Assembly (NCBI GenBank): GCA_920105625.2 | Contig: OV050033.1 | Span: forward strand, 372,001-436,000 | From: Clusia tigrina | Taxonomy: Eukaryota > Arthropoda > Insecta > Diptera > Clusiidae | Reading direction: 5' to 3' | Length of the DNA stretch: 64,000 nt | Shown: positions 36,245-58,632 of the stretch, one piece after another | Layout of the letters: each line of letters begins with the position of its first letter | Position numbering within the stretch: the stretch's first letter is position 1 | The notes under the pieces: model-generated | The model's input: only the letters and a program-made list of their open reading frames with translations | What the model was told of the DNA's origin: nothing | Database searches by the model: none | Position numbers and translations under genes: made by a program

Positions 36245-37547
36245 GTATGGATGCACTGTGCTAATTTTGTCGAGCATTTTTTTAATATACGTCACTATAG
36301 GAGCAACTCATCAGCAAGTACAATTATCCTGCGGAAACACATTTCACCACCACGGAGGATGGTTACATACTGCGCCTGCATCGCATCAGCCGACCCGGAG
36401 CACGTCCTGTACTGCTGATGCACGGGTTGCTGGACAGTTCCGCAACTTGGGTTATGATGGGTCCCTGGAGTGGTTTAGGTATTCGCGCGTTCTCGCTATT
36501 TTCTCTACTACTCTGCCTCTGGTAAGCTCTATGTTCTGTCTCCAACTGCAGGTTACCTCCTCTATGACAAAGGATACGACGTGTGGATGGGAAATGTACG
36601 GGGCACATTCTACTCGCGTAATCACACGAAATATGATCCGGACCTGGATATGGACTATTGGTCGTTCTCATGGCATGAAATTGGTTACTATGACTTACCC
36701 GCCATGGTGGATTACGTGCTGCGAGAGACGGGCTCCTCTAAATTGGGTTACTTTGGACACTCGCAGGCACGCAAAGTTTGAAGTTGGATTGAAGTATTGC
36801 CTAATGTAATTCCTCCCATTCTAACAGGGCACCACTGCGTTTTGGGTGATGTGTTCCATGCGTCCCGAATATAATAAAAACATAACAATGATGCACGCCT
36901 TGGCTCCAGTCGCTTTCTTCAGAGCTCCACAGATTCCTTACTGGGATATGGCACGACATTTCATAGAGATATCCAAGGGAGTCCTCAGGGAGTTTCTGCC
37001 ACGCAGTTACGTCCCACTGTCAACATGTTTCAGTTCCAATCTGACCGAGAACATGTGTTTGGAACTCATTTGGAAAGCCTTGGGTAAAGAGGAAAAGCAA
37101 ATGAATATGGTGCATTGAAAGTCCACCGTTCCCTTGCAAAACTCGCTCTAATTTCTTAATTTTCAGACCATGCTGCCCGTTATGTTCGGTCATTTGCCAA
37201 ATGGCTGCAGCTTCAAACAGTTCGAACACTTTGCTCAATTGATAGAAAGTGGATGCTTTTGTCAATACGATTTCGGATCCAACGAGAATCTCAAGCGGTA
37301 CGGCAAAATACACCCACCAGGCTATCCTTTGGATAGGATCAGCGCACCCGTGGGTCTGTACTACACAAAGAATGACAACCTCGCCAGTGTGAGCGACGTG
37401 CAGTACTTGGCTGAACTACTGCCGAACGTAGTGGAGAAGACTCTGTATCCGGACAGCCAGTGGAATCATGTGACTATGTTGTGGGGTATCGATGCCAGGG
37501 AGGTCGCTCACAGACGCATGCTGAACGTAATGCTGGAATATGAGTAA
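36107..37547 (+). CDS. Secreted acid lipase (lipase 3 / lysosomal acid lipase family), 5 exons
   Basis: Exons: 36107-36244, 36301-36478, 36552-36766, 36828-37109 and 37167-37547, giving 397 residues, the usual family length. A signal peptide (LRILLCTILTLSNA) is followed by the AB-hydrolase lipase domain start (KYNYPAETHFTTTEDGYIL, residues 52-70). Further features are an oxyanion-hole HG at 87-88 (LLMHGLLDSS), the GYDVWMGNVRG block, nucleophile Ser176 in GHSQG, Asp341 in KNDNLAS and His372 in QWNHV. The family hydrolyses triglycerides or cholesteryl esters; in flies many members are gut-secreted digestive enzymes (family knowledge). Introns are 56, 73, 61 and 57 bp. Three are GT-AG; the third (36767-36827) needs a GC donor and splits GHSQ|G. 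The start is the first Met of the signal peptide. No stop or frameshift breaks this model. Which paralogue it is cannot be told. Confidence 0.93.
36301..36478 (+). CDS. Lipase exon 2 (oxyanion hole)
   Basis: Acceptor CACTATAG|GAGCAA; donor TTAG|GTATTC in phase 1. It encodes EQLISKYNYPAET through MMGPWSGL. Confidence 0.92.
36552..36766 (+). CDS. Lipase exon 3 (up to the nucleophile Ser)
   Basis: Acceptor AACTGCAG|GTTACC. It encodes GYLLYDKGYDVWMGN through GYFGHSQ and ends at CAG before a GC donor. Confidence 0.9.
36767..36827 (+). other. Non-canonical GC-AG intron in the lipase gene, 61 bp
   Basis: The conserved elbow GHSQGTT is restored only if splicing uses CAG|GCACGC (GC donor, with A at +3 and G at +5 kept) and CTAACAG|GGC. 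The nearest GT donor, 9 nt downstream (AAA|GTTTGA, 36776), would leave a 52-bp intron and insert Ala-Arg-Lys between Gln177 and Gly178 of the elbow. Confidence 0.78.
36828..37109 (+). CDS. Lipase exon 4
   Basis: Acceptor CTAACAG|GGCACC; 94 codons, phase 0; donor ATG|GTGCAT. It encodes GTTAFWVMCSMRPEY through KEEKQMNM, the lid and cap region. Confidence 0.92.
37167..37547 (+). CDS. Lipase exon 5 (catalytic Asp and His)
   Basis: Acceptor TTTTCAG|ACCATG; 126 codons plus TAA at 37545-37547. It encodes TMLPVMFGHLPNG through the C-terminus NVMLEYE. Confidence 0.93.
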   Translation, partial: TMLPVMFGHLPNGCSFKQFEHFAQLIESGCFCQYDFGSNENLKRYGKIHPPGYPLDRISAPVGLYYTKNDNLASVSDVQYLAELLPNVVEKTLYPDSQWNHVTMLWGIDAREVAHRRMLNVMLEYE

Positions 37548-37576
37548 CGTAACGGCGCACGGCCACAAAGGATACA

Positions 37577-37582
37577 AATAAA
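37577..37582 (+). terminator. Poly(A) signal of the lipase gene
   Basis: AATAAA, 30 bp after the stop codon, so the 3' UTR would be very short. Confidence 0.7.
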
Positions 37583-40500
37583 TTCCCTTTCATGCATAAT
37601 ATTTGTTCTCAAGAGTCGCTATTTCGCTGCCTCACGAGTATGTAATACTGCGTTTGCTCTTTAATACTCGTAGCCACAAAACTTGGTTGCTTTTAGTGTT
37701 TTGCCCAATTTTTCAAATATCCACTCCACTCGCATAAATATCCTGGTTTCTCTCCTTTGTTTGGTTGCGGGTTTTCACTGCTGTTGTTTCGAGGTGGTTG
37801 CTTTTTGCGGCAGTTTGTCAAATGTGAAATTCATTAACTGGAAAATTTTAATAATGTTAAAGAAAATCATAAATTAAGCTACCACATAGACTAGAGGAGG
37901 AATTCAGCTCGACACAATATATTACTGTGACTGAGCACTGGGAGTAAGGACAAAAAAAATAGCTCACAATCCGTCTCAAAGGCAATAAAAACGATAAGAA
38001 AGCTAATAGGAAATTAAAATGTCGATGAGAACGTGTTGTAGGAGCTGACGTTGTGACTAAGTTTATATGGTTTAAGATTCCATGTTTGAAGTGGATCAAA
38101 AATGAAATTTTTTTTTACATAGTTGACTAGAAGCTGGAATCGGAAAATTATAAAACGACAATACAGCATTTTTTTTTAAATTGAAGCCCAATACATTGCA
38201 AAGATAGATTTTGCCGAACTTGGTTATTTATATGTCCATGATGTGAAAGTCCGAATTTCAATACTGTATATGCAGAGACAAGTCCACTGCTCATAAATAC
38301 AACTATGGATAAATCTATAATATTTTCACAACAACGCTGCGTTTCTTGCCTTTATACTAAACAGCTACTTATCAATCAGGCTCTTCACTTCCAGATTGTA
38401 TGAATTAATTAAACTTTCTCTCAACTTGATCTCTCATTACACCACTTTAGCCGAGCAGGACTTTCGAGTTTTAATTTTAGCTCCCACACTAACGGAGCAG
38501 ACGTCATTTCATCTGATCCGATAAATGTCAATAAATATTTCGCGGAATCCTCCCCGGCTTCGCCGCAATATGTTCGGACCACGTGTTGCTAAAGTGATTA
38601 GTTTTGTTTTTAAATTGATTGGAATGTTTAATTTACATCCCTCAAAAGTCGCTTCCTTGAATGGTTGTCCAACGCACCTTAAGTGTATGCACGCATTAAT
38701 TTAGGCTTATCGAAGAAGAAGGGAAGAACCGGGTTCCCTTACTCAGCGTCTGTTTCAAAATTGCTTTCACATCCTCTCCAGAGTTGAATGTTACAATGAG
38801 AACAACAACGACAACGTTGATAGTTTATTAGTGCCTTGCATGCCGCAGACACAGAAATAGGTGGCGAGCATTGGGGTGGCGAAAGATGCCGTCAGGTTGC
38901 AGACATTTGCCACATGCGCACGCTCAGCGTTGTGATATGATAAATTTATTTATCCTTGCATGTTGACAAGGCCAAACCGGTGGACTGGACACACACACTT
39001 TAAATCCTTGCTTTGTGGTGGTGCGCGCTATTGAATACTTAGTGAGTAATAAGATGCTTGGGCTGAGGGGCCTTTAAGCGTCTGTACGTAGAATATTGAT
39101 TTAAAAGTAACCGAACAGTGCGTTGTCCTCATTCCCTGGAGTCGATGTTATTTGTCGTCAATTGCCTAAGACCCTTCTATCCCGAACCAAATGTCAAAAA
39201 TTCACTAATACATTATTTTGCAATTTTACGATGTTTCCTAGCAAAATCAACAACCACAATAGCAGTAGCAAAAAAGGACAAAATTTGTAAAATGTGGCGA
39301 CAACAGTAAATTAAGTTATTTGTCAGGGCGGCGACAATGGAAGTGGTAGTGGCAGAGGCGAAATGATCCCCATAGCCCGTGAGCAATGGTGGGGCGACTG
39401 TGCAACTGCCATTCAAGTAACACGCCCAATGCAGAGGTGTTGTTGTTGTGTTGTTTCTGTTGTTGCTGTTGTGGGTACAGCTGCTGCTGTTTTTGTTGTT
39501 GGCATCTAAAAGTAAAAATCAATTTCTACAATCAATTGTAAAACGTTTCCCTTGAATATTTCATTTGTCAAAATTGAAAGCATTGTCAGCAACATGAAAC
39601 CAAACCAAAATCATTATTTCAAAAATAAAAGATACATTAACAAAAAATGGAGAAATGTACTTGCATCATCAGTCAAAGGTAAACGAACCTACCACCCTTC
39701 CATCCATCCGACTAACTTTAAATTTATTTAGCTCTGCTCAGTATAACGACGAGTAAAACTGAGCCGGTCATTGTAGGCATGGCACGGCACTGCACGCTCC
39801 CTCTCTCTTTCGCTGTAAATTGTGGCTTCCATAGCTTTGGACGTTTTCGAGCTCATCGAATTAAATATAAAATTTCTCAATTAAAGCAAATCAAAAATTT
39901 GTAAACAATCAATCGCAATTGATACGAATGTACCCCTACAATCAGCGCAGATGATGAAGACACTAGCTCAAGAATAAATAAGGGCACATGGCAAGTTTTC
40001 TATAATTATTATGCGTGAATGAGTCTTTCCACACGAACTCTCAGGAATGAGAGGCAAGCGTGACTGCATGAATGCGCTACCAATCACACGATGATTGTTT
40101 CTGATTAATTCCTTGAGTACGAAAAAATTAAACGAACCGGATGAAACGAAGAGTCTGGAACTCCTTCTAACTCCTCCTTCTGAGTAAAAGATTAGGAACA
40201 TCTCATCACCGTTTGAAAAACTCGTCATATAACAAAATTATTCGCAAACAGAAAAATTGGCTGCGTACATGCAGAGTATCGGCAGACGATTCAACCTGGG
40301 CGCACTTAATTGGTGCTCCCTGGATTCAATGTTAGTTTTTGTTTTTGCGCGTTTTGTTCTCTACATGAGCATTATACTCCTATATTGTGCCCTTCTACTG
40401 AAATCGTTTTCGCTGTTTTCATACTGTAAGATCTGTGCTGAATACGTTCACATTTGCGTGTTAATAGCTGAACAAATTACATAGATTTAGCTTTAGCTTT

Positions 40501-40711
40501 GGAAAATTTTGGATTCTCTTCTATGCAAAATATTCTGAAGTTTGCACAACTCATTCATCTTCTATGCTGTGTATATATCTTTCTTAAAATCTCTAAATCA
40601 GAGTTGAAAAACTAAACGGAATTTGTTCTATTTTCCCTAAACATGTCGATAGAGCACATTAGTTTATCATTTCTATGTAGTATAGGCCTTATTAGGAATA
40701 GAGGTTTTTCA

Positions 40712-40985
40712 CGCGATGAACCTGGCAGGCAGAGCCACGACCGCTGGTCGCTGCCCGGTGCGAGCGTCACCATGTGTCGTCTCTCAGTTCGGTGAGCGGC
40801 ATGCTGCGGAGAGAGTTCCCCACACTATGTCCGTCATCGATCGGCTCAGGCAGTTTACAAGCGGTCCCACGAACGGAGCTCGCTCACTTGGTTTAGGACC
40901 CGCCGTGAGTCAACATCTCAGTTTTTTTGTGAAACCAAATAAAGTTCCTATTGTGAAATCAAATAAAAACCATTGTGAAAATTAA
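40712..40985 (+). other. GC-rich island with open frame and tandem AATAAA repeats
   Basis: A ~210-bp GC-rich block stands out from its AT-rich surroundings. It contains an open plus frame from 40716 to 40985 (89 residues, MNLAGRATTAGRCPV...). It ends in 24- and 22-bp-spaced repeats of TTGTGAAAYCAAATAAA (40927, 40951, partial 40973), giving two AATAAA signals. This could be a fragment of a transposon end (for example an LTR R/U5 region) or a small retrocopy. No protein family is recognised. Confidence 0.35.
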
Positions 40986-41834
40986 TATATATAAATAGAA
41001 AAACCCCGCAAATGAGTACACCCGAATAAACAGAGATAAAGACCAAACATTGCTTCTAAGTTAGACCAAGCCTTCTGTTCATGGCATTAGTACTTCTCAT
41101 CCGGACGAAACTAATAAAATGCAGAGCAAACTTACTTTATTGTAAATTTAAAATTGATATCGTCAGTTTACTACTATTTTGCTATATGACAACTCTTACT
41201 ATGACACAATAGAAATTACAGCTCCTCTAACTCTGTTCCTATGGTCCACTACTGTCTCTCCCACTTTGGAAAGAAAATTCAACTTGGTCATCCGAAGGTC
41301 CTAAAATTAAATTTTTCACGAACAATTTAAATGGTTTCCATTATATTTCTCTTGTGGATTATCCCAAAAATTAAATCCAATACTTCGCCGACTGATAACC
41401 AGGTGAAGACCACCGTAGAAGTGGACGTCCGAATATCTGTAGTAAGGATGAAAAACCGCTATTCTGGTGGAATTTGGATTCTCCAATTAGCAGCGGCTCC
41501 CAATGAACAGGCTTTTGTCAGGCGAAAAGCCGCAGATCACATTATAAGGGACCCTTAAGTAATTAGTTTGGTACCGTAGTCAATCACCACCTTAACTGTT
41601 TTTTTTTTATTCTCAGTCCATTTTCCCTCACCTGGGTACCAGTAAGAAGTACCTGCAATAAAAACCAATGCAATTCTGTTTGCTGCGTTTTTGTTTGAAA
41701 TTTTCGTTTATTTATATGCATTGTCAATATTTATTTATGCTGATAATTAATTTATAAATTAACTGGTCTATTTAATTTTAATTACATTGTTTTTAAAGTG
41801 TTTTTGTGTTATTTTTGTTCTTTTTCTGTTTTCA

Positions 41835-41945
41835 CTTTATTTGGTTTTTGTTTGTTTGTCTTGTTGTTGGGTTGTTATGTTGGTGTGTTGGTGTGTTGTT
41901 GTGTTGCTGTGTTTTTCTGTTCTAGTGTTGCTGTGTTCCTGTATG
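41835..41945 (+). repeat. GTT/GTGTT low-complexity stretch
   Basis: Imperfect TTGTTG and GTTGGTGTG units; no coding meaning. Confidence 0.75.
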
Positions 41946-43504
41946 ACAACCCATTAAATTATGCAATTAAATGCGAGCGCATAAGTTTATAAACACACTT
42001 ATTAAGTATAAAAAATGGCTTTTAATGCTTGCATTGTGATGTTTCATTTTGCTTAAGCATACTTCCATATTTATTTACAGTGTTTTTATATTGCAAATTT
42101 AATTCATTTATTTATGCATATTCGAATTTTGGTTTCTGCGACATTAGTATTTAAATCATACGGGACTTAAGTGGAAATAAGTGAAAAAGAAAATTGGGGC
42201 CAATTTCAATTTTTGATAATAAAAATTTACATAAAAAGTGGAACGAGTAATTATCTAAATTTGAATGTTAGATTTTTAAGCCTGATGTGAGAGGCGAACA
42301 GGAATTCAAAAATGTTTGAAGATGATTTAATTTGCTTTCTAATTTACTTTTAATCGTAATTTCTACAAAGAATTATTTTAAATATATATTTTTTTTAGAT
42401 TTAAGAACTTTAGCTTAGACGATTCCTCATAATTTTCATTTTTATATATATTTTCAATATTAGACACAGAAAATGTTTGTACAACGGCCAATTTGTAAAT
42501 TGTAATTTATTTTTTTTTCTATTTTTTAATTATATGCAATAAATTGTAAAGCTAATTTTAAGGTATTTTTTGAAATATTTGTGTGTGTTCGCTTTGAAAT
42601 TGCGTCATGTTTCCATTTTTTACACCCCCTAAAAAACTGTGCAATTTTTTCAGTTTTTTGTTAAATGCATCGAGATACGCTCAGCTTGCACATATATACA
42701 TACAGATAATAAATATTTACCTACAATGATTTAAATTACTTAAACTGTTTTATTGTTGGCTTTGTATGCAGCCACATGTAATTTGTGAGTAATATTTTGT
42801 AATGCTTTTTATATTTGTATTTATAGTTTTTTCCGTTTTTCGGCTTTTGTGTTAATTCTCTTTTTACTACCAATATAAAATTTAACTTTTTGACGTATAT
42901 CTTATATAGTTTTATTTCATTTGGTTTCGACATTATTAAATTTTTTAGCCTTCTTACAGTTAGGCGCTAACGTTTTATTAAATATAATTTTTGACTATGC
43001 TTTGCTTTTTAGAAAGTTGTAATATGTTTTCCTATGCAACGACCACAATACGTGAAGGCGCAGTGCCAATTTTAATGGGCAAATCGGAGTCCATTTTCGA
43101 AACTTCCACAAGTAACGACCCCACAAGGACCAGGCTTTAAAGCGACATCAGCGGACTCGACAGCTACATACCGAAAAAATATCTTCACCGAATGAACCTG
43201 CTGACTATGATGGGAGGACCAAGAATCCTTTTCTGCACATCGTAATTGAGTAATATTTTTCATTCAGTTGCATCTACAGTTGCAGTTCTGCTAATTAGCA
43301 TCTGGAATGGTCGGTTACTCGAGGGCTACTTTGCTTTCGCACTATAGGATTTCCAGAAACTTCAGTCTAATCACCTGGAATTTAGTAGTGTAATAGTGTT
43401 TGAGTTGGTGCTTCACGTCTGGCTGAATGGAAAGTAGTCATTGGACAGAATGCTCTAATGCAATGTAGGAGACTTGGTTTAATAAACAGACTTTCCTTAT
43501 AACT

Positions 43505-43553
43505 TTTATTCTCTTAAATTGTTCTGAAAGCAGTCACTGCTGGTGGTTTATTG
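43505..43553 (-). terminator. Candidate poly(A) signals of Trim9
   Basis: Two AATAAA matches on the minus strand (43548-43553 and 43505-43510), about 435-480 bp past the Trim9 stop. No downstream element was verified. Confidence 0.4.
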
Positions 43554-43987
43554 GAATGAAGTGTTCCTGAACGCTAGTGGTCGTTGGGCCATAGCCAGCG
43601 ATATACAAATGACGATGTAAATTTGACATTTTACATAAACATTTCCACTTCCTTTCCTTTGCTATTGGTATTTGCATCGGCATCTGGGTTCGCCGCCATA
43701 GGCTATTTGCATAGGTTGCCAATACACAATCTTAAAGATAGTTTGATTTTCGTATTGAATTTAATAAAATGCCCACAAATAATCACTACACGTACAAGTA
43801 CACCAGATAACAATAGAGGGGGTGCCGGTTCTGGTGGTGGGGATATGTGCTATTTTAAAGTTATATACCTAATCATGCCTATACGACTAAATTCCGTATA
43901 CGAAGGACACGTCCATAAATTACAAATCTGCGAAAGTATTTACAAGCGAAATAAAATGCTCTTCCTGGCCAGTTCCCTCCTCTGGTC

Positions 43988-54516
<10,529 letters not shown>

Positions 54517-55845
54517 CTGCAAAGAGAAGAGAAGTGGGCGGGGGACCATGTTAAAAATGTCAACAGTGAAAAATTACAAAACGTAACAAATGTGCGGCAG
54601 AAAAATTGCACTTTGAGAAAGAAAGAAAAAAGTTGCTGGCTCGTCCATGCAATTCCAAGCAGAAGCAGAGGCAGAGCCAATCCCAACCAAATTTACTTTT
54701 CGCATTTCGGCGGCGAAATGGAGTAGAGCAAATAGGCCTGTGGCCACTCGCCAGTATATAACAAAAGAAAGTAATAGCAGAGACCGTATTCTCTGGTAAT
54801 AGCGTAGACTGCGGAGTGTTCTGTAGCTGTGAGAGAGGTGGAGAAAGTTGGTAGAACAGTCAAGTATGTTGGGAATGCTGTAAAATGTGTCAGCACGTTT
54901 TTGACAGTTAGAAACTTGTGAAATTCCGCCGGAAACTACATTAAAAGTTATTAAAAATTGAAAGGAAATTGCACATGAAAATAAAGAACACAGTAAATTT
55001 AGGGAAGCATAAAAGAAGCCATTAAACTGCATGTGACTACAAGAACACCGATCTTCATAAATTAGCAGGCTTACCGATAAAGAATGTCTTGAGAGGTTAC
55101 GAACAGTCGCTTCGATCATTTGCGGAACCATTGTGTACTCAATTTAAAATTAAGGGTGTTAATAATGACAGCAGCGAAACAATTTTGACCATCAGCGCGA
55201 AAACCTCTTATATGAGATTTTTTTACTTCCTATATCCCCGGAACATATCAGTCATGTGATCAAATTTCAATTTCCATTATTCTGCGACTGCACAGTTTTT
55301 GAAAGAATTTGCGATAGTGACAAACCGAACGAGATGTTCATTTATGGTAGAATTCCCCCAAAGGATGTGCCATTGAACCACTGGTGGCTTTGATCTGCTT
55401 GTTGGCTGAGGGGGCTGTTCTACCTACTTAATATTGTTTCACCTAATTCACGATTTGGCAAATCGTATAAAAAAATGCCTGACTTACTTTACTTTATTAA
55501 ATACAGGTTTTTCCGTATATTGTTCAGTACTTAATAGTTCTAGTTCATGAAGAACCTCAGACACGGCTTTAAGGGTTCTTGGGCGGTTTTACTTGTTTGA
55601 TTTAATTTTAATTTTTTTAAGTGTTTGCAAATAATTGCATCCACCATTTCTACATATTTACCAATTCTAATAATTCCATTTACCGCTTACATTTATTTTA
55701 TGTATCCCGAGCACTGTGTATCAAGAAAATAAATGTAAATTTAATACGGCAAATAAAATCCTCCAACCCCGTCTGGCCCACAATTGAAAGGGTTCACAAA
55801 TCCCCTGCATATCAGAAGCTATTTTTATTATGTAACAAAATAGCA

Positions 55846-56136
55846 ATGGAAACAGGATCAAATACCATGACAATAAACGATGAAGGCTTCAAAGATGCTC
55901 GCTATGTTGTTGACTCTAACAACAATGATAATAAAAACAGCAGTAACAACAATGCCAGTGGCAACGGCAACAGCAACGGCATCGCTGGAGACTTGAGCAG
56001 CACTCAGTCAATCGTCAGCTGCAACTCAATGGAAACGTCTGAGCAATTGCAACAATGTTTCGACACGTCCATAGCTGCGCAACGCAGCAGCCAAATAGGA
56101 ATAGAGGTGGAAATGTTTACAAACAAAACAAAATGA
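55846..56136 (+). CDS. Uncharacterised Asn-rich ORF, 96 residues, in Trim9 intron
   Basis: The ATG at 55846 opens METGSNTMTINDEGFKDARY, then an Asn/Ser-rich tract (NNNDNKNSSNNN...) and a more complex tail (QSIVSCNSMETSEQLQQCF). The frame is open upstream too, to 55621, but that part is not protein-like. It reads like the low-complexity N-terminus of a fly regulatory or neuronal protein and could be a first coding exon of a gene nested in the Trim9 intron. No downstream exon, domain or good donor is established. Confidence 0.22.
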   Translation: METGSNTMTINDEGFKDARYVVDSNNNDNKNSSNNNASGNGNSNGIAGDLSSTQSIVSCNSMETSEQLQQCFDTSIAAQRSSQIGIEVEMFTNKTK

Positions 56137-57368
56137 AACAACGAAACCAGGATACAATTGCCTTAGGCAAACATTATGCCAAACAAAGTTGGCAACATTA
56201 TTGGGTTGCCGTTTGTGCGACGGCAGCAGATGAATGCATCAGTAGAAGCGAATATATCGCAGTATGCGTGAATGCATGGGAGTAAGGGAGCGTGGGAGGG
56301 GGACACGCGCTACGTTCAATTAAAACGGCACAAACTGACACAAAACGAAAGCTGCAGCAGCTTTGCTACACTTGAGGCGATTCTGCGAAAGCAGCTTAAA
56401 CATGACCTCGTGGGCATGGAGGACGGAGTGGTCGTGAGTGAGGAGTTGCTCGCTATGTGAGCTCCTGAGGCTGTGGCTAATTTGACATCCAGTTGGTTGG
56501 TTATTCGGCAAACGAGGCAAGCAGCATAGAAAAAAGTGGAAACTGAAGTGGCTGAAGGATATGCTTCGCTAGGTACGAACGGACTGACGAATAGAAACAT
56601 CGTGTAGAAACGTTCGGGAACGATATTCTAAACAAGCGTCATTACTGTTTGTGGGTTTTATTCTTGAGCTGCATAGATAACAGTGGCAACAATATATTAA
56701 TTATAATAAATTACAGTGTTAAGCGGCTAGTGTAGACAGCTAGACGCCTAATTACCACTCCCCCGCCTCTGACCAAATAATCTCAAAAGTAAATTTAATT
56801 GAAAATTACGAGAGAATCCAGTCTGTGTTGTAGTGTGGCAAGCCGCCGTCGCTGTCAAAGTCACCTGCAAATATGTGTGGCTAATTGTTTTTGCGGTTAG
56901 TGGTCCGCCATCATCGTCCATCCTTGTTTTGGCGCTTTGCGGTGTTCTGTACCCGTTTCCAGTTGCTCTAATATCGCTGCTCTGCAGCCTCAATACCAGA
57001 TTTCGCTGTCTGGCGTTTGAAACTTTTATTTCTATTGTGGTGTAGGTGTCAAATGCATATGGTGCGCATTTTTCAATTGTTGTATTCGTGCATAAAATGA
57101 GTTACGCTTGCGTCGGGATGTGGTACGTGGGAATCGTTGCGAAGTGTGAGAAAGGCCGCTTGCAGTATGAAGTGTCATGAATGAGGCTTCGCTACGTAAT
57201 AACGGAACCGCTAAAATCAGTTGATAAAACCGATTGCATACGAAGTGGCTACCAATTTGTTAGAAGTGTGATGAATTATCTAATTTTAATTGGGTCATAC
57301 TTGACAAGAGCCTCACATGGGCTGCATTAGGAATGCAAGGTGTTTTTTAACTATATATCAAGTTAGCT

Positions 57369-57408
57369 ATAGGACAAAAGTTTGGCTTATAGGACAAAAG
57401 TTTGGTTT
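57369..57408 (+). repeat. 20-bp tandem duplication
   Basis: Two adjacent copies of ATAGGACAAAAGTTTGGYTT differing at one base. Confidence 0.85.
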
Positions 57409-58579
57409 ACATTAGATCCTTTAAGGACAACATCACTACGAATTTGAGAAACCTCTATGAAAAGCATTACGATAGTTACGCCTTACACATCTTATGAACT
57501 AAAGAACCTGGGTGGCATTTACTCACATATCTACTTTCTCATTATTCGGCTTCGATAACGTCACAATTAATTCTAATTTGATAGAATTGTTTATTAATGT
57601 CAATATTTTTTAAACTGCTCCGTTATGTTTTTGAAATAAAGCAAATTCAAAAAAAAACAGTAGCAAGAAAATACAAACCAGTGTAGTGGACTGAAAGTTT
57701 GTGAGAGGGGTTGATTAATACGATTTCTGTGGGTGTTTCTCAAGTTTGTTGTTCTGCTAATTATTAAATTTATTGACCAACACTGAGTGGAAAAATAATC
57801 ATAATTTTGATTCCATTTTGGAGAGCACTGCTTGAAGGGTGTTGAAAAGCAGGGAGTAAATGAGGAAACATGTCAGTGGCGATGGCAGTACGAGCGGCAA
57901 AAAGAAATTCGTTTTTGAAATTTAATCCCTCAAGGGGTGTTCGCCAGACAAAATTGAGCTTTGCCGCTAATGCAGACCGTCTGTTTTGAATTGATAAGCC
58001 CGGTGGTTGCGGCTATTGTGCGGCATTTTGAATATTGCTTCTGCCAGTTTTTCGCCGCTTCATGAAAAAACCACCCTACGGCATTGTGTGGCCAGGCCAC
58101 TTGATGTAAATTACCTTACTACATAAATGTTTGTTGTGGTGCATGGTGTTGTTTTTGTTGCCCTTAGAGCCATTCAATTTCGTTGCCTTTTCAAAGAGAA
58201 TTCCTTTGAAATATTTTATCAAAAACTTTGCAATGCGCAGCCAGCACCCTTTCAAGCTGAGCTATTCAAGGATGTGCTGCTTATGCTGCTGTTTCTTATC
58301 ACTTCTATTTTTTTCCTCTATGGCTGACTTTTAGTTCAAACGTTTGAAGAGCAAAAGTTGCTCGTTTCTCCTTCTTGATTTTTGTTTTTATTATTATCAT
58401 GAAGTCAATTCGTCTCCATGCAACATTTTAGACAACAACACAGACCAATAAATTTAAAACTTGTAACATATAAATGACGCGGCTACAAAAACAACAGCAA
58501 CTAACATCACGTCAGCTGCACAAACAAGTCACACAAAAGCTGCAAAGATGTCTGACAACATTTTGCCAAATGGAAAAAG

Positions 58580-58632
58580 TACAATAAAATAAAATTAAAT
58601 AAAATAAAGACCAAGAAAAATAAAATAAAGTT
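58580..58632 (+). repeat. AAAAT-rich simple repeat
   Basis: AATAAAATAAAATTAAATAAAATAA-like run with a second AATAAAATAAAG cluster. Confidence 0.75.

Larger units (their letters stand above)
37583..43500. other. Spacer between convergent lipase and Trim9 genes
   Basis: AT-rich and mostly featureless, with GTT/GTGTT low complexity (39435-39500, 41835-41945) and one GC-rich island (40712-40920) described separately. No gene is supported. Confidence 0.6.

Noticed and set aside
36216..36809. 197-residue plus ORF over the lipase
   Set aside because: It crosses introns of the lipase model and only its parts in the exon frame resemble the family; it is a read-through shadow.
41600..41650. Tiny exon-like segment (TTATTCTCAG ... 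CCA|GTAAGA)
   Set aside because: Splice-like signals flank about 25 bp, but there is no neighbouring coding exon to join.
54574..55131. 185-residue minus ORF just upstream of the first visible Trim9 exon
   Set aside because: It has no B-box or RING cysteines, its composition is low quality, and Trim9 exon 54421-54516 has a clear acceptor separating it.
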